DNA of 39,199 nucleotides from positions 5,261-44,459 of the forward strand of contig JH153071.1 of the NCBI GenBank assembly GCA_000226015.1. Direction: 5' to 3'. Numbering within the stretch: the stretch's first letter is position 1; every line of letters begins with the position of its first letter. The notes beneath the pieces are model-generated. The model worked only from the letters and a program-made list of their open reading frames with translations. It searched no databases and was not told where the DNA came from. The position numbers were made by a program, and so were the translations under genes. Positions 35,101 to 39,199 of this stretch are shown here, one piece after another. Origin of the DNA: Mnemiopsis leidyi (taxonomy: Eukaryota; Ctenophora; Tentaculata; Lobata; Bolinopsidae).

Positions 35101-37496
35101 TCCTTACCATAAGCTGCAACTAATGCTTTTTTCTTGTGAAGACGCCCATTAACATGATGTTTGTCATTTCTCTTGTTCTTTACTTCAAACTTTATGTTAC
35201 AAAGACCACAGTGGAAGTTTGAATTTTTGATGAAAGTAACAGACTTTACCCCAACAAGAATGTTTTCAATTTGAGGTTGTATTGGACTGATTGTAGATCG
35301 ATTGGAACCTGGAGGCATAAACGTAAATAGAAAATGTTACCCATCAAAATGAAATAATTTTAATCTTAAATTGGCTATGCTGTTAACCCACTGGGCACTT
35401 GCAATGTCATATGGGAGGATCTGAACTAGAACTATTTGTTTTGTATTTGTATTTGTTACACCTGTACCAAGGCTTTACAGTTATACTTAAGGGGCTCCTG
35501 GAAGATTCTAGATCTTTTAATGGAGACCCTCCTCGTTTAACCCTCAATCGCGGTTTCCCCGTCATTTGGCTGAGTCAACCGAAGAAGATTGCATAGGCAA
35601 ATGCCCTTATTAGGCAAATGCCCTTATTCTAGGATTGGCGGATCTGGTCATCGAACCCCCAATCTTCTGCGTAGAAAGTCGGGGTAGATACCACTACACC
35701 ACCAACTAAAATTATGTTGTTTGCCTTACTAAATGAGGAACTCAAATTTATTATTCATTAAAAGGAAGATTGATGACAAGTTGTACCTGTTATAAGTGTT
35801 TCCTTTGCTGATTTCTGAAATATAGTGGCATTGTTCTCTGCGTCCCACTTTCTGGCAAGCTCCATTAGATCCAAAGATTTTTCATGTTCAGGTAGGTCAT
35901 GAACATTAAGTAGAGGTTCTGGTAACATTTCAACTCTCTTGATGCCAAGTATACCTGAGTTAAGGTTATATTACATGCAGTTATGGGTCATAAGAAAATT
36001 GATTCATAAAAAGATGATTGTACAGTCCAATATCAGACAACTTTTAATGCTTTCACAACAAAGCACTAAAAGACAGGTCACTATAATCATAGAGTCCAAG
36101 AATTCAAACTCTAATTTCTTAAATGCCTAATTGTTCTATTACTTATCAAATAGAAGATTATTGACTTTTTTCATTAGTCAGATGATAGGTTAGACTGTGA
36201 CTTATCCAATGAGTTACAATTACCTGCACGTGTCCGTTGATCTGCTGGGGTTTCATTCATTCTCTCTTCAAGTTCAATTTTCATAGTTTCAATTTTGATT
36301 AACTTGTTGTATAAGGATGCATCTTTGGTTCTCAATTTTTCAAGATAATTTGGGATAGGATGGGCAGAAAATTTATTAATCATTCTTCTCCTATGGAGAC
36401 TGCTAGTGGTATGAAGTTTACATGATTCAAGTGAAGTTTTGCACATTATGTCACATAATCCACAGTAGTAAGATCGTCCCTTCAATTTCAGATGATTTAC
36501 ACCAACAATCATAGTAGCATCTTTGCTTGGAGCTTTCTTTCCATCAAACTTTGTACTACCTTGAGAATTGCTAGCAATTACTTCATCATTCATAGGTATA
36601 AATGATCTGTCCTCCTCTTCAAATAGTGACACCATCTCGCCCATGTCCTGAGAATAACTAGAAGTAGCACTGTCTTTCAGTTCAGCAGATCCTTTGTTTG
36701 TATTGTTAAGTAAATCATAATTTTCAACCAAGTCACCATCCGGCACTTTCTCTTCAGAATTACTTTGTTGGCAGAATTCATCCTTAGTTTCTTCCACTTC
36801 TGCAGGTGAACAAGTCAATAACTGAACACCTTCCAGCTCCATCAATGTTCTGATATATTCAGGGGTGTCCTTTTCTTTTTCATACATTTCTTCAACTTTA
36901 GAGGAAATTATGGAGGAAACAATTTTCTTTTTACCTTTTTGATTAGCAGAAACTTTGATTTCATATGCCAAATCAGGATCGCATATTTTGATACAGTGTA
37001 TTGCATGCATTGCTTTGGTGCAATGTGTTTCAACAGATGAAAACTTTTCTAAGCAAATGTTGCAAAACCATTCATCATCTTTCCTTTTGATATGGTTCAG
37101 ACCAATCATTTTTGTGGTTATACTTTTCTTTCGTGGGGGTTGTGCTTTCAAAGGGGGCTTTTTCGTGTCAACTTCTTTTAGTACTGGAGATGGAGTATCA
37201 GGTATACTCCTACACAATGAATCCAGAAATTGGATGTGATCAGAACTCAAACAATGATCATCAAATGTTGGTTGAGACATTGTTAGGCAAATGCTACAAT
37301 ATTTATCTCCCTCCTGAAGAGATGAAAGTTTTTCAATTGAATGTGATGAATGCTCACTCGATTTTACATGATCAACAAACTCTTTTGCTTCATCATAACA
37401 ATCACTGCATATTGAACAATAGAACTCATCCTCTTGAACATCATTCTGAGTGTCATCCTCAAAATCTAGTTCTTCTGTTAAACTCTCAGATGCCAT
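32196..37496 (-). CDS. Five-finger U1/matrin-type zinc-finger protein, Asn/Gly-rich tail
   Basis: Four exons on minus: 37496-36224, 35954-35787, 35308-34955 and 34555-32196, all GT-AG and in phase, 1384 aa. I do not recognise an orthologue. Five C2H2 fingers of the U1/matrin spacing type (C-x2-C, then H-x5-H) lie near residues 27-49, 67-87, 145-164, 345-368 and 515-538. This type usually binds RNA or double-stranded RNA (family knowledge), so a nuclear RNA role is an inference. Three fingers follow a shared lead-in 'G-[VL]-[NK]-[HS]-x-K' (IGLNHIKRKDDEWFC, VGVNHLKLKGRSYYC, VGVKSVTFIKNSNFHC). The tail has a basic NLS-like run (EEERKRRRSGE), then about 550 residues rich in N, G, Q and S, with a seven-copy 12-residue array. 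It looks like an RNA-binding, condensate-prone tail. An ideal TTTTTCAG acceptor lies 3 nt before the ATG. Confidence 0.85.
33114..33365 (-). repeat. 36-bp coding tandem repeat, seven copies
   Basis: Seven units of 36 bp with few differences, encoding a 12-residue repeat of the form GGRNNPVVQ(G/S)NH in the zinc-finger protein (about residues 996-1079). Outer copies are the most diverged (HPVV in the first, SSY and SHH in the next two). Because the unit is a multiple of three, other frames also stay open; those are shadows. Confidence 0.95.
35442..35706 (-). repeat. tRNA-derived SINE, copy 1
   Basis: Read on minus it begins GTTGGTGGTGTAGTGGTATC, containing a pol III A box (TGGTGTAGTGG). A B box (GGTTCGATGAC) follows at about 35658-35648, spaced as in a tRNA, and the head resembles tRNA-Asp/Glu-like genes. 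It ends in a short ATACAAATACAA tail. It shares most of its length with the copy at 38.1-38.4 kb. A short segment near 35597-35630 (AGGCAAATGCCCTTATT) is duplicated in this copy only. It lies in an intron of the zinc-finger gene, in the same orientation. Confidence 0.8.
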
Positions 37497-37499
37497 TTT

Positions 37500-37536
37500 C
37501 TGAAAAACAAGTATTTTCTTAGAAAAACAAGTATTT
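37500..37536 (-). other. Acceptor-like site of the zinc-finger gene, duplicated tract
   Basis: On minus, AAAATACTTGTTTTTC occurs twice in tandem (37536-37521 and 37517-37502). The second copy leads into CAG, then AAA and the ATG. This is the cleanest acceptor of the six: a branch-like tract, T-run, CAG and 3 nt to the start. Confidence 0.6.
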
Positions 37537-37572
37537 TAATTTACAGCATTTAAGATCAAACAATATTATATC

Positions 37573-37709
37573 TCATTTACAACCCTTCTCAAATCTAAAA
37601 GAGGTGACGCACGGACATCTAACATCATGACACGCGGCGCACACGTATGTCCCTTGCGCAAGATTTGCCAAACCAGTACAGCCCACACGCCTACACACAT
37701 GGGCCACAT
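37573..37709 (-). CDS. Possible terminal exon, Cys-rich (uncertain)
   Basis: On minus, an acceptor-like AACAG (37711-37710) is followed by an open frame of 45 codons to a TGA at 37573. It is rich in cysteine (HVCRRVGCTG, TYVCAACHDVRCPC) in a zinc-knuckle-like spacing. It ends just 71 bp before the acceptor of the zinc-finger gene. The stretch is CpG-rich against AT-rich surroundings. I do not recognise the protein. It could be the end of an upstream gene on the same strand, a decayed transposon fragment or a CpG-rich promoter that is open by chance. Confidence 0.25.
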
Positions 37710-38122
37710 CTGTTCAACAAATGAGGTCGCACTATAAATTGTATTTTACATCATGTTTTAAGCATCAAAATTAAATTTATTAACACATTATTTTCTCAAG
37801 TTTATAATTTTCAACATTGTAATTGAGCATGATATTTTAAGAAAATTTTATCTTAAGATGAAGCCACTTTTGTACTAAGGACCTTGATAACTGAAAAATT
37901 CTTAAAGCAGTATGATTATCTCTTCAAAAAACTCAGTTGAATGGTCAATTACAAGACAAATATTTCGTTTTTTATAAAGATATTGTTTAATCTAAGTAAA
38001 GCTTCAATAATGAAATTTCGATAGAGCTAATAGATATAAAATAATAAATAAATAAATTGAATAGTGAGTTGAATAATCTTTCACATAGATAGGCAACCAG
38101 ATTTGAGATGTTACATAAAGAT
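37710..38122. other. AT-rich interval, no gene seen
   Basis: Low-complexity AT-rich sequence with no coding or RNA signal that I can support. Confidence 0.5.
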
Positions 38123-38356
38123 TGTATTTGTATTTGTTACACCTCTACCCAGGCTTTTACAGATCTACGGAAGGGGCTCCTGGAAGATTCTAGATCAGAG
38201 ACCCTCCTCATTTAACCCTCAATCACGGTTTCCCGTCGTTCGGCTGAGTCGATCGAAGAAGATTACATAGCAAATGCCCTTAGCACACTCCTCTGGGAAT
38301 GGAAAACCCTGATCTCCTCCATAGAAAGCTGGGGTAGATAACACTACACCACCAAC
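38123..38356 (-). repeat. tRNA-derived SINE, copy 2
   Basis: Same family as 35442-35706, same orientation, with A-box region GGTGGTGTAGTGTTATC at its right end and the ATACAAATAC tail at the left. The B box is degraded (around 38300-38310). A possible 9-bp target duplication, ATAAAGATT, lies at 38115-38123 and 38372-38380; the second copy lies 15 bp past the shared end, so this is tentative. Confidence 0.75.
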
Positions 38357-38380
38357 CCACATCATATCTAAATAAAGATT

Positions 38381-38919
38381 TGCACAGAGAAATAAGAAAT
38401 CAATATTAATTTTCTTCTGATTTTCTTCTCTCGACGCATGCAGAGATGGACGCCTGTGAGTGTTGGCCTCTGCAAATGTCCCACGATGAGCGGGGGAAAT
38501 GATTTGATTATATGCAGTGTTGCGGTTTGAAACTCACTTCAATTTATAATTACCTAAATCAGGATTTATGAGTCTTTTTAGACCTATTTTTAAGTCTTTA
38601 ACCCGTGTTCTATATTTTTTAGCATGGAGAATGAGATATTTATGATTTGAATTATATTAAATGCTGAAAATGAAAATTTGTCTTTTTCGACAATTTGTCT
38701 AATTCTTAATACCCTGCCTTTCAGCCACACTTGGGTTTTGTATCAAAAATTCAACCTGCTTTTCTTTATTTTTAAGATAGTCTGTCCCTTCAATCTTACT
38801 TAAAATTATATCTGAAATTTCTCAAAAATAACCAGTGTCAATTTCACTACAACCATCTTTTAAATTTAAATATCAAATTTGTGACACAATAAAGTATAAT
38901 GATGATAAGTTGATAATTT
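38381..38919. other. Intergenic interval, no gene seen
   Basis: Mostly AT-rich. A small CpG-richer island near 38425-38500 has short open frames on both strands (for example SVGLCKCPTMSGG on +), but no domain is recognised and no exon is claimed. Confidence 0.4.
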
Positions 38920-38961
38920 AGAATATTTAAAATACTTTTTAGAATATTTAAAATACTTTTT
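38920..38961. repeat. 21-bp tandem duplication
   Basis: AGAATATTTAAAATACTTTT plus T, repeated twice exactly, 40 bp before the gene that starts at 39001. Confidence 0.85.
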
Positions 38962-39000
38962 AATACTTTCAACACTACTATTATACAAATAATTTGAGGT

Positions 39001-39199
39001 ATGACCGATGACGATGTCAAGCTGAACAAAATGGATAAGAAACATGGATCAACTGTTGGAGGACCAAGGAGGAGGGTTGTGAAGAGCCCAAAGACGAACT
39101 CTCTAGATTCAGGTGATGTTTCTAACATTGACTGTTGTGCGTGCAAGGAATACATTGATGAAGAACTTTATTTGGAAGGTGACAGCTGTCATAAGTACT
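39001..39199 (+). CDS. Partial gene with PHD-like cysteine cluster
   Basis: An ATG at 39001 opens 66 codons that run off the window. The start is hydrophilic and basic (GGPRRRVVKSPKTNS). It leads to DCCACKEYIDEELYLEGDSC at about residues 44-63, then HKY. This C-x2-C, about 14 residues, then C-H arrangement is the opening half of a PHD-type finger. In cnidarians, transposon-encoded proteins often start this way, with a basic tail followed by a PHD finger, so a LINE-associated ORF is likely (inference); a host gene is possible. It is truncated by the window edge and the strand is opposite to the neighbouring cluster. Confidence 0.45.
   Translation, partial: MTDDDVKLNKMDKKHGSTVGGPRRRVVKSPKTNSLDSGDVSNIDCCACKEYIDEELYLEGDSCHKY

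Noticed and set aside
35640-35706. A genuine tRNA gene on minus
   Set aside because: A and B boxes are present but the acceptor stem does not pair and the homology continues through a 260-bp repeated element; it is a SINE head.

Overview
The window is animal nuclear DNA: split genes with GT-AG introns, AT-rich non-coding sequence, LINE and SINE remnants and MITE-like repeats. A secreted precursor with three ShKT-like modules and a Lys-Arg processing site points to a cnidarian. Splice acceptors placed right at the start codons of one gene cluster would favour a lineage that uses spliced-leader trans-splicing, such as a hydrozoan. The lineage call is inference; the gene calls do not depend on it.

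Layout. Bases 1-1440 hold a decayed non-LTR retrotransposon (ORF1-like part, then endonuclease part). It is cut off by a GC-rich block at about 1441-2742, built of repeated hairpins and bounded by imperfect terminal inverted repeats. A DYRK2-type kinase gene lies on + from 3142 to 11916: one N-terminal exon, a 7-kb intron and a large exon with the whole kinase domain. The intron holds several candidate alternative first exons, all in the same splice phase; one has a TATA box. Bases 11917-16850 contain no gene I can support.

From 37496 down to 16851 six genes lie head to tail on the minus strand: a U1/matrin-type zinc-finger protein (1384 aa), GID8, PTPMT1, IBTK, a small COX6C-like mitochondrial protein and cytosolic acetoacetyl-CoA thiolase (ACAT2). 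I worked out every coding exon from splice sites, and reading phase is kept across every junction. IBTK alone is broken, by one extra G in a run of seven. The ShKT gene lies on + inside the last intron of the COX6C-like gene and has its own TATA box. A tRNA-derived SINE occurs twice (35.4-35.7 kb and 38.1-38.4 kb), and a MITE-like element sits in GID8 intron 1. A + strand gene with a PHD-like cysteine cluster starts at 39001 and runs off the window.

How the genes relate. The six minus-strand genes have housekeeping-type jobs: E3 ligase subunit, mitochondrial lipid phosphatase, respiratory subunit, thiolase, BTB scaffold, and a nucleic-acid-binding type protein. Gaps between stop and next start are 454-828 bp. 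All six have a splice-acceptor-like AG 2-9 nt before the ATG. Together this suggests trans-spliced, possibly polycistronic, expression, which is the most interesting hypothesis in the window.
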